This document shows, piece by piece, positions 8,488 through 16,837 of a DNA stretch of 64,000 nt. The translations under genes were made by a program, and so were the position numbers. The DNA lies in the NCBI RefSeq assembly GCF_016722785.1, contig NZ_JAEQNE010000003.1, forward strand, positions 185,001-249,000, given 5' to 3'. This stretch comes from Ramlibacter monticola. Lineage in GTDB: Bacteria > Pseudomonadota > Gammaproteobacteria > Burkholderiales > Burkholderiaceae_C. The notes beneath the pieces were generated by a model that saw nothing but the letters and a program-made list of their open reading frames with translations, was not told the origin of the DNA and did not search any database. The stretch's first letter is position 1, and each line of letters opens with the position of its first letter.

Positions 8488-8850
8488 TCAGAGAATGAGC
8501 GCGACCAGGATCGCGATCAGCAGGATGATGATGATGTCCTGGTTGCTGAGGGCGCCGCCCGCGGGCATCGCGTCGATGCGTTCGGCCAGCGCGTGGACTT
8601 CGGCGTCGGTCAGGGAGGAGACGCGGTCGCCGGCGACCAGCCCGCTGACGCCCATCACCTGCAGCCTTTCCTTGACCTCCGCGCGCTCCATGAAGGAGCG
8701 CACCTTGGCCCGGTCCAGTTCGGCCTGGCTGGGGGCTTCCAGGGCATCGGTCTCGACGATGCCGGCCCGCGCCAGGGGCGCCTGCGTGGCGAGGGCCGCC
8801 GCGAGGATCACGGCCAATGCGCGGGACATGGAAAGGCGCGGCTTGTTCAT
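8488..8850 (-). CDS. PA2779-family small membrane-anchored protein
   Basis: This is a 120-residue protein with an N-terminal signal sequence (about 8-30), a charged helical middle and a very hydrophobic C-terminal helix (IIIILLIAILVALIL), so it is probably anchored in the inner membrane with its body outside the cytoplasm. It is the first gene of a two-gene unit with the PA2778-type peptidase, which starts 6 bases after its stop. The size, the LTDAEV..L..RID middle and the partner are all as expected for the PA2779 family. The function is not established. Confidence 0.85.
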   Translation of the reverse strand: MNKPRLSMSRALAVILAAALATQAPLARAGIVETDALEAPSQAELDRAKVRSFMERAEVKERLQVMGVSGLVAGDRVSSLTDAEVHALAERIDAMPAGGALSNQDIIIILLIAILVALIL

Positions 8851-8959
8851 GCGAGGGAGACCTTCGTTCTCTTTGTGAAGATGGGAAGCTCATCCTATCC
8901 CGCGCGGGGCTGGCGCCTGCGTAACAGTTGCCTCTACTTGCTGCGGGGAGGCCCCAGGC

Positions 8960-10240
8960 TCAGCCCGGGACGCTGGCGCCGTCGCGCCCCGAGGCAAGCG
9001 TCTCGACCTGCGCGCCGCGCCGGGGGCCGGCGTGCACGCCCAGCGCCCGCTTCACGATCATGGCCCGCAGCCGGTGGCGCCACGAGCGGCGGCACAGCGT
9101 CAGTTCGGCCAGGGACTCCGGCGCGCTGGTCAGGCGCTGCAGCCCGTCGCGGGTGACGAGGAAGGTGTCGGAATGCCGGTAGCCGCCGACGCCCGCCTGG
9201 TAGAGCCCCGGCTCGACGGACACCACCATGCCGGCCGCGAGGACGTCCGTGCTGCCCTCCGCGATCCACGGCGGCTCATGGTTGCTCAGGCCAAACCCGT
9301 GCCCCACGCGGTGCAGCCGCAGGGCGGGGCCCCAGCCCTTTTCCGCCAGGAAGCGGTTCACGCCGGCATCGATGTCGTGGCAGGACGCGCCCGGCCGCGC
9401 CAGGCCCATCGCCAGCTCGCGCGCGGCCTGCATCAGCGCGAAGCGCTCCCTGTCCTCGGGGGAGGGCGGGGCGGTGAAGAAGGTCCGCTCGCATTCGGCC
9501 GCGTAGCCGTTCACGCGCGTCAGCGCCAGCGCGACGTGCGGCCCGTGTTCGAGCCGCATGTGCACCGAGGGCACGGCATGCGGTTCGGCCGAGAGCGGCG
9601 CGGGCCAGGGCGCATAGATCGCGCGCGTCGCCAGGGCATCGAAATCGGCGACCTCGCGGATGATCTTGCGCTGCAGGCCACCGGCGGCGGCGAAGCATTC
9701 GGCCACGGTCGCGCCGAAATAGCTGGCCTCCAGCATCTTCGTCACGGTCCAGTCCGCATAGCGGGCCGCGCGCTGGATGCGCGCGATCTCCCAGTGCGAC
9801 TTGAGCAGCCGGATCGGCCCGAGCACGTCGGCCGCGATGCCCTGCGAGCGCGCGAGCAGCCCGGCGACCTCGAACGAGGGCTCGGGTTCGAACAGGAAGC
9901 GCGCATCCAGCAGGGGCAGGATGCGGTCGGCCCAGCCTTCGCCCGCCGGGGCCGGGAATTCGCGGTAGGCGTGGATGCCTTCCGGCCGGACGCCCCAGGC
10001 CTTGCGCAGGTGCGTCCGTTCCAGCAGCGGGACCAGCAGCTGGTAGTCGGGCCGTCCGGCGTCGACGAACAGGAACAGGGGGCGCTCCAGCGGCTCGCAG
10101 GTTGCGCCGGTCAGGTAGTAGATCGACTCCATCGAGGTGAGCACCAGCCTTTGCGCGCCGCGAGCCTGCAGGCCCTGCTGCACCGCGGCGCGGCGCCGCG
10201 CGAACTCGTCTCCCGTCTCCTCCGGCCAGATGGAGTGCAT
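8960..10240 (-). CDS. M24-fold (creatinase/Xaa-Pro peptidase-like) protein lacking most metal ligands
   Basis: This is a 426-residue pita-bread-fold protein. The N-terminal creatinase-like domain spans about 1-155 and the M24 catalytic domain about 160-400 (landmarks GYAAECERTFF, HRVGHGFGL, SVEPGLY). Aligning by eye to aminopeptidase P, the five metal ligands Asp, Asp, His, Glu, Glu correspond here to Leu238, Glu249, His314, Glu343 and Ser357. At least three are altered, so a normal dinuclear metallopeptidase is unlikely. A metal-free hydrolase of the creatinase type is more plausible, but the substrate cannot be read from sequence. It is divergent from the helicase gene, across 50 bases holding a palindrome. 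Confidence 0.8.
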   Translation of the reverse strand: MHSIWPEETGDEFARRRAAVQQGLQARGAQRLVLTSMESIYYLTGATCEPLERPLFLFVDAGRPDYQLLVPLLERTHLRKAWGVRPEGIHAYREFPAPAGEGWADRILPLLDARFLFEPEPSFEVAGLLARSQGIAADVLGPIRLLKSHWEIARIQRAARYADWTVTKMLEASYFGATVAECFAAAGGLQRKIIREVADFDALATRAIYAPWPAPLSAEPHAVPSVHMRLEHGPHVALALTRVNGYAAECERTFFTAPPSPEDRERFALMQAARELAMGLARPGASCHDIDAGVNRFLAEKGWGPALRLHRVGHGFGLSNHEPPWIAEGSTDVLAAGMVVSVEPGLYQAGVGGYRHSDTFLVTRDGLQRLTSAPESLAELTLCRRSWRHRLRAMIVKRALGVHAGPRRGAQVETLASGRDGASVPG

Positions 10241-10267
10241 TGCTTCCTCTCGCTGCGTGGAGCCACC

Positions 10268-10284
10268 ATCGTATCGAATACGAT
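10268..10284. promoter_or_regulatory. 17-bp perfect palindrome between divergent M24 and helicase genes
   Basis: ATCGTAT-CGA-ATACGAT, a perfect 7-bp inverted repeat with a 3-base spacer, fills the middle of the 50-base gap between two divergent start codons. It is AT-richer than its surroundings and has the size and symmetry of a GntR- or TetR-type operator. No such regulator is encoded beside it. It probably controls one or both genes; this is inference. Confidence 0.55.
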
Positions 10285-10290
10285 CCGGCG

Positions 10291-12618
10291 ATGCCGTATT
10301 CCGTAGCCGTTCGTGCCCTGTGCGAATTCAGCGCCAGGCGCGGCGACCTGGACCTGCGGTTCACCCCCACGCCCAGCGCGCAGGAGGGGATCGCGGGCCA
10401 CCAGCTGGTCGCCGGCCGCCGCGGCCCCGGCTACGAAACCGAGATCGCCCTGCGCGGGGAATTCGAACAGCTGCTGGTGCGGGGCCGCGCCGACGGCTAC
10501 GACCCGGTGCGCAATCGCCTGGAGGAAATCAAGACGCACCGCGGCGACCTCGCGCGCCAGCCGGCCAACCACCGCCATCTGCACTGGGCGCAGGCGAAGG
10601 TCTACGGCTGGCTGTTGTGCCAGGCGCGCGGCCTGGGCGAGCTGGACCTGGCCCTGGTTTACTTCGACATCGCCAGCCAGCAGGAGACGAGCTTCGTCGA
10701 GACGCACTCGGCCGCCTCCTTGCGCGAATTCTTCGAAGACCGCTGCCGCGACTTCCTGGCCTGGGCCGCCCAGGAGCAGGCGCACCGCGAGGCCAGGGAC
10801 CAGGGCCTCGCGGCGCTGGCCTTTCCGCATCCCTCCTTCCGCGCCGGCCAGCGCGAACTGGCCGCCGCCGTCTACAAGGGCGCGGCCACTGGCCGCTGCG
10901 TGCTGGCCCAGGCGCCCACCGGCATCGGCAAGACCGTCGGCACGATCTTCTCGATTCTCAAGGCGGTCGCGCCCTGCGCCCTCGACAAGGTGTTCTACCT
11001 CACCGCGAAATCGACCGGCCGCCAGCTGGCGCTGGACGCCGCGGCGCAACTGGGGCGCGGCGCGGCGGCACCGCGCCTGCGGGTGGTGGAGCTGACGGCG
11101 CGCGACAAGGCCTGCGAGCACCGCGACAAGGCCTGCCATGGCGACTCCTGTCCGCTGGCCCGCGGCTTCTACGACCGCCTGCCCGCCGCGCGCTCCGAGG
11201 CCCTGGCGGCGGGCTTCCTGGACGCCGCGGCGCTGCGCGAAGTGGCCCGCAGGCACGAGGTCTGCCCCTACTACCTGGCCCAGGAGGCCTCGCGCTGGGC
11301 CGACATCGTCGTCGGCGACTACAACTACTACTTCGACGGCAGCGCGATGCTGCACACGATGACGCTGGTGCACGAGTGGCGCGTCGGCGTGCTGGCCGAC
11401 GAGGCGCACAACCTCGTCGAGCGCGCCCGCGCCATGTACTCGGCGGAGCTGGACCAGGCTTCGCTGCGGGCCGCGCGCACGTCCGCGCCGGTAGCGATCC
11501 GCAAGGCGCTGGACAAGGTGAATCGCGGCTGGACCGCGCTGCGCAAGGCACAGGCCGAAGCGGACGGAGCGCTGGATTTGCTGCCCGCCGCCTTCCTAGC
11601 CGCGCTGAAGCAGGCCGGCAGCGCCCTGGAGGCCCACTTCGCCGAGGCGGCGCCGGGCGCGGCCGATGGCCCGCTGCAGGACGCCTGGTTCGACATCCTC
11701 GGCTTCCTGCGGCTCGCCGAGTCCTTCGGCTCGCATTCGGTGCTCGAATTCGCCGACGAGGCCGCCGGCTCGCGCAAGCCCTCGGCCCGCATCCGCATCC
11801 AGAACCTGATCCCCGCACCCTTCCTGAAGCCGCGCTTCGCGGGCGCCCGGACGGTCACGCTGTTCTCGGCGACCCTCAGCCCGCCGCGCTACGCGATGGA
11901 CATGCTGGGCCTGCCGGAAGACACCGCCTGGGTCGACGTGGAGTCGCCCTTCGGCCCCGAGCAGCTGCGGGTGCAGGTGGTCAGCAGGATCTCCACGCGC
12001 TACGCGGACCGGCAGCGCTCGGCCGCCCCCATCGCGCGCCTCATCGCGGAGCAGTTCGGGGCCCACGCGGGCAACTACCTCGCGTTCTTCAGCAGCTTCG
12101 ACTACCTGGAAATGGTGGCCTCGGAATTCCGGCGCCGCCATCCGGAGGTCCCGGTGTGGACGCAGGCGCGCGGCATGGACGAAGGCCAGCGCAAGGCCTT
12201 CCTCGATCGCTTCGTGCCCGGCGGGACCGGGGTCGCCTTCGCGGTGCTGGGGGGCAGCTTCGGCGAGGGCATCGACCTGCGCGGCGACCGCCTGGTGGGC
12301 GCCTTCGTCGCGACGCTGGGAATGCCGCAGGTGAACCCGCGCAACGAGCAGCTCAAGGCCCGGCTGGAGGGTGTGTTCGGCGCCGGCTATGACTATGCCT
12401 ACCTCTACCCGGGCCTGCAGAAGGTGGTGCAGGCCGCCGGGCGGGTGATCCGCACGCAGGAAGACCGCGGTGTCGTCTACCTGATCGACGATCGCTTCGC
12501 GCGGCCGGCGGTGCGCGAGCTGTTGCCCGCGTGGTGGCGGATCTCGCGCGCGCCGAACCTGCCTCAGGCGCGCCCGCGCATCAGCGAAGAGATGGCGCCC
12601 TCCGCATCCTCGAAGTAG
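10291..12618 (+). CDS. XPD/DinG-type iron-sulfur DNA helicase with N-terminal PD-(D/E)xK nuclease domain
   Basis: This is a 775-residue superfamily 2 helicase of the XPD/DinG/Rad3 group. The N-terminal ~110 residues look like a RecB-type nuclease domain: Asp68 in GRADGYDP, then Glu79-Ile-Lys81, then a helix with QAKVYGWLL. Walker A (PTGIGKT) lies at about 208-214. Four cysteines (Cys275, 282, 287, 325) are placed as the iron-sulfur cluster ligands, and the DEAH box is at 370-373. The C-terminal helicase lobe contains GGSFGEGIDL and the QAAGRVIR motif. The ATG at 10291 is chosen over an upstream in-frame start at 10240 because the latter overlaps the divergent gene's start. It probably acts on DNA repair intermediates. 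Its 3' end overlaps the convergent LysR gene by 55 bases. Confidence 0.9.
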   Translation: MPYSVAVRALCEFSARRGDLDLRFTPTPSAQEGIAGHQLVAGRRGPGYETEIALRGEFEQLLVRGRADGYDPVRNRLEEIKTHRGDLARQPANHRHLHWAQAKVYGWLLCQARGLGELDLALVYFDIASQQETSFVETHSAASLREFFEDRCRDFLAWAAQEQAHREARDQGLAALAFPHPSFRAGQRELAAAVYKGAATGRCVLAQAPTGIGKTVGTIFSILKAVAPCALDKVFYLTAKSTGRQLALDAAAQLGRGAAAPRLRVVELTARDKACEHRDKACHGDSCPLARGFYDRLPAARSEALAAGFLDAAALREVARRHEVCPYYLAQEASRWADIVVGDYNYYFDGSAMLHTMTLVHEWRVGVLADEAHNLVERARAMYSAELDQASLRAARTSAPVAIRKALDKVNRGWTALRKAQAEADGALDLLPAAFLAALKQAGSALEAHFAEAAPGAADGPLQDAWFDILGFLRLAESFGSHSVLEFADEAAGSRKPSARIRIQNLIPAPFLKPRFAGARTVTLFSATLSPPRYAMDMLGLPEDTAWVDVESPFGPEQLRVQVVSRISTRYADRQRSAAPIARLIAEQFGAHAGNYLAFFSSFDYLEMVASEFRRRHPEVPVWTQARGMDEGQRKAFLDRFVPGGTGVAFAVLGGSFGEGIDLRGDRLVGAFVATLGMPQVNPRNEQLKARLEGVFGAGYDYAYLYPGLQKVVQAAGRVIRTQEDRGVVYLIDDRFARPAVRELLPAWWRISRAPNLPQARPRISEEMAPSASSK

Positions 12619-13505
12619 CGCCGCACGATCGCGAAGGCATGTTCGGCCGCGGGTGGCAGCGTGCGCCGCGCGCGCCGCACCACTCCCAGGGACAGTTCCA
12701 GGTCCAGCGGCGGATCCACATCGAGCGGCAGCAGTCGCCCCGCCGCGACTTCCAGCACGGCCGAGATGCTGGTGCTGGGAAGCACCGCGTCGCTGGCCGC
12801 CAGCAGCGCATGGACAGTCGCCATGTCGTTGCTGTTGACCGCGAAATGATCTTCCAGCGGAAGCGACAGGCCGTACAGGCGGGCGAGGTGGCGCAGCATG
12901 CCCTCCTCGGCGAATCCGGGCAATACGCAGGGATAGGCAAGAAGGTCGGCGATCCGCACCCGGCGTCGTGCCGCCAGCGGATGGCCGGTGCGGACGAACC
13001 AGCCGAAGCTGCAGCGGTGCATGGACTCCACGGCCATGTCGTCGTCGTGCGCCGCCATGCGCACGTCGCCCACGAAGAAATCGATCTCCTCGCGCGCCAG
13101 CGCGGCGAACAGGACGTCCGAGCTCTGCACCATGGTGCGCAGCCGCACTTGCGGCGCGGCGGCCAGGAGCTGCAGCACCATCGGGGCGAGCAGGCCGTGC
13201 GCGAGCGAGGATCCCATGCCGAAGGCGAGCGGGCCGAGCTCGCCGGCGCGCATCAGGCGCAGCTCGCGCGCGGCTTCCTTCTCGTCGAACACGATGCGCC
13301 GCGCACGCTCCGCGTAGAGCCGCGCGTAGGGCGTGGGCGCGAGGCCGCGGCCCTCGCGGTCGAACAGCGGCACGCCGAGGCTGTCCTCCAGCGCCCGCAG
13401 GCTGCGCGAGAGCGCCGGCAGGCTCAGGTGCACCTGTTCGGCCGCGGCGCTGAGCGAGCCGAGCTCCATCACCGCCAGGAAGTGCCGAAGTTGCCGCGTG
13501 TTCAT
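12564..13505 (-). CDS. LysR-family transcriptional regulator
   Basis: This is a 313-residue LysR regulator. The winged helix-turn-helix lies at about 1-60 (MNTRQLRHFLAV...LSLPALSRSLRALEDSLGVPLFDR) and the two-lobed co-inducer domain at about 90-300. It is transcribed divergently from a GGH / DUF2817 / MFS operon, so by the usual LysR logic it should control that operon and itself. Two matching TTGC-N7-GCAA sites lie in the shared promoter region. The effector is unknown; a gamma-glutamyl compound or peptide is a guess from the operon content. Confidence 0.92.
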   Translation of the reverse strand: MNTRQLRHFLAVMELGSLSAAAEQVHLSLPALSRSLRALEDSLGVPLFDREGRGLAPTPYARLYAERARRIVFDEKEAARELRLMRAGELGPLAFGMGSSLAHGLLAPMVLQLLAAAPQVRLRTMVQSSDVLFAALAREEIDFFVGDVRMAAHDDDMAVESMHRCSFGWFVRTGHPLAARRRVRIADLLAYPCVLPGFAEEGMLRHLARLYGLSLPLEDHFAVNSNDMATVHALLAASDAVLPSTSISAVLEVAAGRLLPLDVDPPLDLELSLGVVRRARRTLPPAAEHAFAIVRRYFEDAEGAISSLMRGRA

Positions 13506-13512
13506 TGCTTTG

Positions 13513-13527
13513 TTGCAGGGAGTGCAA
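13513..13527. promoter_or_regulatory. Candidate LysR recognition site, proximal to lysR
   Basis: TTGC-N7-GCAA (TTGCAGGGAGTGCAA), containing the classical T-N11-A pattern, lies 8 bases upstream of the lysR start codon. A second copy with identical spacing is centred 31 bases away, about three helical turns, as expected for a LysR tetramer site. Confidence 0.6.
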
Positions 13528-13543
13528 TGTCCCTTTGAATATA

Positions 13544-13558
13544 TTGCAATTTACGCAA
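13544..13558. promoter_or_regulatory. Candidate LysR activation site, proximal to the GGH operon
   Basis: The second TTGC-N7-GCAA element (TTGCAATTTACGCAA) is followed 43 bases later by the first gene of the operon. It overlaps an AT-rich patch (AATATATTGCAA), a reasonable location for a LysR activation-binding site near the -35 region. Confidence 0.6.
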
Positions 13559-13601
13559 GATCGTCGGCTTCCTAGACTGCGGCGCACACCAAGGAGACTC
13601 C

Positions 13602-14390
13602 ATGCACCGCCCATCCGCGGAGCCGCGCGCCGTCGTGGCGATCTCGACCGACCGTGTGGACCGCCACGGCCACACCACCCACGCAGGCTTCCATGGCTAC
13701 GTGCATGCCGTCGCAACCGTCGGCGGCGCCTTGCCGCTGCTGCTGCCCTCCGCGCCCGAAGCGCTGGATGCGGACACGCTGATCGCCACCGTCGACGGCG
13801 TCCTGCTCACCGGCAGCCCCTCCAACGTCGACCCCGCGCGCTACGACGCGCCGCAGCCGCATGCGCCCATGCTGCTCGATCGCGAGCGCGATGCCACCAT
13901 CCTGCCGCTGCTGCCCCGGCTGGTCGAGGCAGGCGTGCCGCTGCTGGCCGTCTGCCGCGGCTTCCAGGAACTGAACGTCGTCTACGGCGGCACGCTGCAT
14001 CCCGCGATCCACACGCTGCCGAACCGCATGGACCACCGCGAGGGTGACCACCAGCGGCCCATCGAGCGCTGGTACGACGACAGCCACGCGCTGCACGTCG
14101 CCCCCGGCGGGCGGCTCGCGGAGATGGTCGGCGAGCGTCCGCTGCAGGTGAACTCGCTGCACCACCAGGGCATCGATCGCCTCGGGCAGGGCCTGCGGGT
14201 CGAAGCGACCGCGCCCGACGGGCTGGTCGAGGCCTTCAGCGTCGCCGGTGCGCCGGGATTCACGCTGGCGGTGCAGTGGCACCCCGAGATGCGAGTCGGC
14301 GATTGCCCGCTCGCGCGCGCCCTGTTCTCCGCCTTCGGCGAGGCCTGCCGTGCCCGCCGCGCCGAGCGCCTGCGCTCCCGTTTCCACTGA
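13602..14390 (+). CDS. Gamma-glutamyl-gamma-aminobutyrate hydrolase-like class I glutamine amidotransferase (C26)
   Basis: This is a 262-residue cytosolic hydrolase of the PuuD/C26 group. It has an N-terminal VAISTDRVDRHGH segment, an oxyanion region (DGVLLTGSPSNVDPARY), the nucleophile Cys118 in VCRGFQELNV, and His227/Glu229 in VQWHPEM. All three catalytic residues are present. PuuD-type enzymes cleave gamma-glutamyl-GABA; here the neighbours (a DUF2817 carboxypeptidase-like protein and an MFS symporter) suggest uptake and breakdown of a gamma-glutamyl or peptide-like compound. AAGGAG precedes the ATG. It is the first gene of a LysR-controlled operon. Confidence 0.88.
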   Translation: MHRPSAEPRAVVAISTDRVDRHGHTTHAGFHGYVHAVATVGGALPLLLPSAPEALDADTLIATVDGVLLTGSPSNVDPARYDAPQPHAPMLLDRERDATILPLLPRLVEAGVPLLAVCRGFQELNVVYGGTLHPAIHTLPNRMDHREGDHQRPIERWYDDSHALHVAPGGRLAEMVGERPLQVNSLHHQGIDRLGQGLRVEATAPDGLVEAFSVAGAPGFTLAVQWHPEMRVGDCPLARALFSAFGEACRARRAERLRSRFH

Positions 14391-14398
14391 GATCCAGC

Positions 14399-15511
14399 AT
14401 GAACCACGATTCCGTCCTGAAGTGCTTCAGCGCCAGCTATGCCGAGGCGCGGCGCAAGTTCCTCGACGCCGCCGCGCGGCGCGGGCTGGCGGTCGAGAGC
14501 GAGGTGCTCGACCTGCCGGGCGCCGAGGGTGAAACCCTGGCGATGGACGTCGTGCGCGACGGCCCGGCCGACGCGTCCCGCATGCTGGTCGTGATCAGCG
14601 GGGTGCATGGTGTCGAGGGCTTCTGCGGCTCCGCCATCCAGACCGGCCTGCTGGAGCAGGACGTGCGGCCAGCGGAAGCCGACATGGCCGTGCTGTACGT
14701 GCACGCCGTCAATCCCTACGGGTTCTCGCACCTGCGCCGCGCCACGCAGGAAAACGTGGACCTGAACCGCAACTTCGTCGACTTCGGCGGGCCGCTGCCG
14801 GTCAACGCGGGGTATGCCGAGATCCACGACGCGCTCCTGCCGCCCGCCTGGCCCCCGGCGGCGCGCGACGAGGCCGTGCTCGCCGACTATCGCGAGCGCC
14901 ATGGCGCGCGCGGACTCCAGCGCGCCATGTCCCTGGGCCAGCACTCGCATGCCGACGGACTGCACTATGGCGGCCTCGGCCCGGCCTGGAGCAACCGGGC
15001 CTTCCGGGCGGCACTGCGGCGCCACACCGCCGGCGTGCGCTTACTCGCCTCGGTGGACATCCACACGGGACTGGGCCCGTCCGGCCACGGCGAGCGGATC
15101 TTCGCCAGCTTCGATCCCGATCCCGCGGTGCTGGAACAGGCCACGCGCTGGTGGCGGCAGCTGACCAGCGTGACGACCGGCTCTTCGACCAGCGTTCCTC
15201 TCACCGGCCCCATCCAGACCGCGTTGCACGAGGAGTGCCCGCAGGCACGCCACGTCGGCATCTGCCTCGAGTACGGGACGCACCCGATGGAGCGCGTGAT
15301 GACCGCCCTGCGCGCCGAGCACTGGCTGCAGCGCGCCGGCACGGGCGCCTCCGCGACGCAAGCCGCCGCCATCCGGCAGCAATTGAAGGACGCCTTCTAT
15401 CCGCAGGCCGACGAGTGGAAGCTCGCCGTGTGGCGGCAGGGCCGCGAGGCCTGCCTCCAGGCCCTGGACGGCCTGCAGCAAGACACCTGCCCCCTCCCGC
15501 TCGCCGCCTGA
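14399..15511 (+). CDS. DUF2817 / M14-like metallocarboxypeptidase family protein
   Basis: This is a 370-residue protein of the DUF2817 group, related to zinc carboxypeptidases. The zinc-site landmarks are visible: GVHGVEGF near residue 65 (His and Glu), ENVDLNRNF in the substrate-binding stretch, SVDIHTGLG with the third ligand His, and CLEYGT near the C terminus with a candidate catalytic Glu. There is no signal peptide, so it is cytosolic. The ATG at 14399 lies 8 bases after the preceding stop; an ORF start further upstream lies inside the GGH gene. It probably removes an amino acid or acyl group from the compound handled by the operon. Confidence 0.85.
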   Translation: MNHDSVLKCFSASYAEARRKFLDAAARRGLAVESEVLDLPGAEGETLAMDVVRDGPADASRMLVVISGVHGVEGFCGSAIQTGLLEQDVRPAEADMAVLYVHAVNPYGFSHLRRATQENVDLNRNFVDFGGPLPVNAGYAEIHDALLPPAWPPAARDEAVLADYRERHGARGLQRAMSLGQHSHADGLHYGGLGPAWSNRAFRAALRRHTAGVRLLASVDIHTGLGPSGHGERIFASFDPDPAVLEQATRWWRQLTSVTTGSSTSVPLTGPIQTALHEECPQARHVGICLEYGTHPMERVMTALRAEHWLQRAGTGASATQAAAIRQQLKDAFYPQADEWKLAVWRQGREACLQALDGLQQDTCPLPLAA

Positions 15512-15526
15512 ATCCCTGGAGCCGCC

Positions 15527-16837
15527 ATGACTGCCACGACCCTCGAATCCCTCTCCGGTCATGCCGCCGGTGCGCCCGCACGCAGCGGCGCGATCAGCCG
15601 CAAGGCCATCGCCGCCGCCGTCGCCGGCAATGCGCTGGAGTTCTACGACTTCGTCGTCTACGCCTACTTCGCGGTCTACATCGGACGCACCTTCTTTCCG
15701 GTGGGCGGCGAATTCGGCAGCCTGCTCGCCGCGGTGGCGACCTTCGGCGTCGGGTTCTTCACGCGGCCGCTGGGCGGGGTGTTGATCGGCGCCTTCGCCG
15801 ACCGCGCCGGGCGCAAGCCGGCGATGATCCTCACGGTGGTGCTGATCACGATCGGCACCCTCGGCATGGCGGCGACGCCCGGCTACGACACGATCGGCAT
15901 CGCCGCGCCCATCATCGTGGTGCTGTGCCGGCTGGTGCAGGGCGTGGCCCTCGGCGGCGAGGTCGGCCCGGCCACCGCGCTGCTGATCGAGGCGGCGCCG
16001 CCCGGAAGGCGCGGCTTCTACTCCAGCTGGCAGATCGGCAGCCAGGGGCTCGCGGTCGCGGTGGGTGGCGTGTTCGGCGTCACGCTCTCGCTGCTGCTCA
16101 CGCCGGAGCAACTGGGGAGCTGGGGCTGGCGCGTGCCCTTCCTCGCCAGCCTGGCGCTGGTGCCCATCGCCGTGTACCTGCGGCGCCACCTGCCCGAGAC
16201 GCATGCGGCAGAGGACTCCAGCGGCACTCGCATCGTGGGAGACGTGTTCCGCCGCCACGGCCGCATCCTGGTGCTGGGCGTGCTGATCTCCGCCTCCGTC
16301 ACCGTCGCCTCGCAGGTGGGCAACTACATGGTGAGCTATGCCGTGCAGGTGTTGAAGCTGCCCGCGGCGGTGGCGCAGTCCAGCGTGCTGATCGGCGGCC
16401 TGGTGACCTTCGTCTTCGGCCTGCTGGGCGGCCTGCTGTGCGACCGCTTCGGCCGCAAGGCGATCAACCAGCTGCCCCGCATCGCGCTGCTGCTGATGAT
16501 CGTGCCGCTGTTCCTGTGGCTCACCGGCGCGCCCGGCATTGCCACGCTGCTGGGTGCGACCGCGGTCCTGGCGGCCCTGACCGCCATGGCGGGTGCCGCG
16601 GGCATGGTGACCGTGCCCGAGTTGCTGCCCATCGCGGTGCGCAGCACCGGCATGTCGGTGGTCTACGCGATCAGCACCGCGGTCTTCGGCGGCACCACGC
16701 AGTTCGTGGTGACCTGGCTGCTGGCCGTGACGCACGACCCCCTCGCACCGGCGTACTACGTGGCCGGCATGAGCATGCTCAGCGTGCTGGCGATGATGCT
16801 GCTGCCCGAAACGCGCGACGTGGACGTGCGCCGCTAG
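15527..16837 (+). CDS. MFS metabolite:proton symporter (ShiA/ProP-like)
   Basis: This is a 436-residue inner-membrane transporter with about 12 membrane segments. The N-terminal signature NALEFYDFVVYAYFAVYIGRTFFP and the loop DRAGRKPAMI are typical of the metabolite:H+ symporter subfamily, which carries carboxylates, betaines or amino-acid-like compounds. It is the third gene of the GGH / DUF2817 operon, so its substrate is probably the compound those enzymes process. Its TAG stop shares the palindrome CTAG with the convergent gene's stop. Confidence 0.9.
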   Translation: MTATTLESLSGHAAGAPARSGAISRKAIAAAVAGNALEFYDFVVYAYFAVYIGRTFFPVGGEFGSLLAAVATFGVGFFTRPLGGVLIGAFADRAGRKPAMILTVVLITIGTLGMAATPGYDTIGIAAPIIVVLCRLVQGVALGGEVGPATALLIEAAPPGRRGFYSSWQIGSQGLAVAVGGVFGVTLSLLLTPEQLGSWGWRVPFLASLALVPIAVYLRRHLPETHAAEDSSGTRIVGDVFRRHGRILVLGVLISASVTVASQVGNYMVSYAVQVLKLPAAVAQSSVLIGGLVTFVFGLLGGLLCDRFGRKAINQLPRIALLLMIVPLFLWLTGAPGIATLLGATAVLAALTAMAGAAGMVTVPELLPIAVRSTGMSVVYAISTAVFGGTTQFVVTWLLAVTHDPLAPAYYVAGMSMLSVLAMMLLPETRDVDVRR

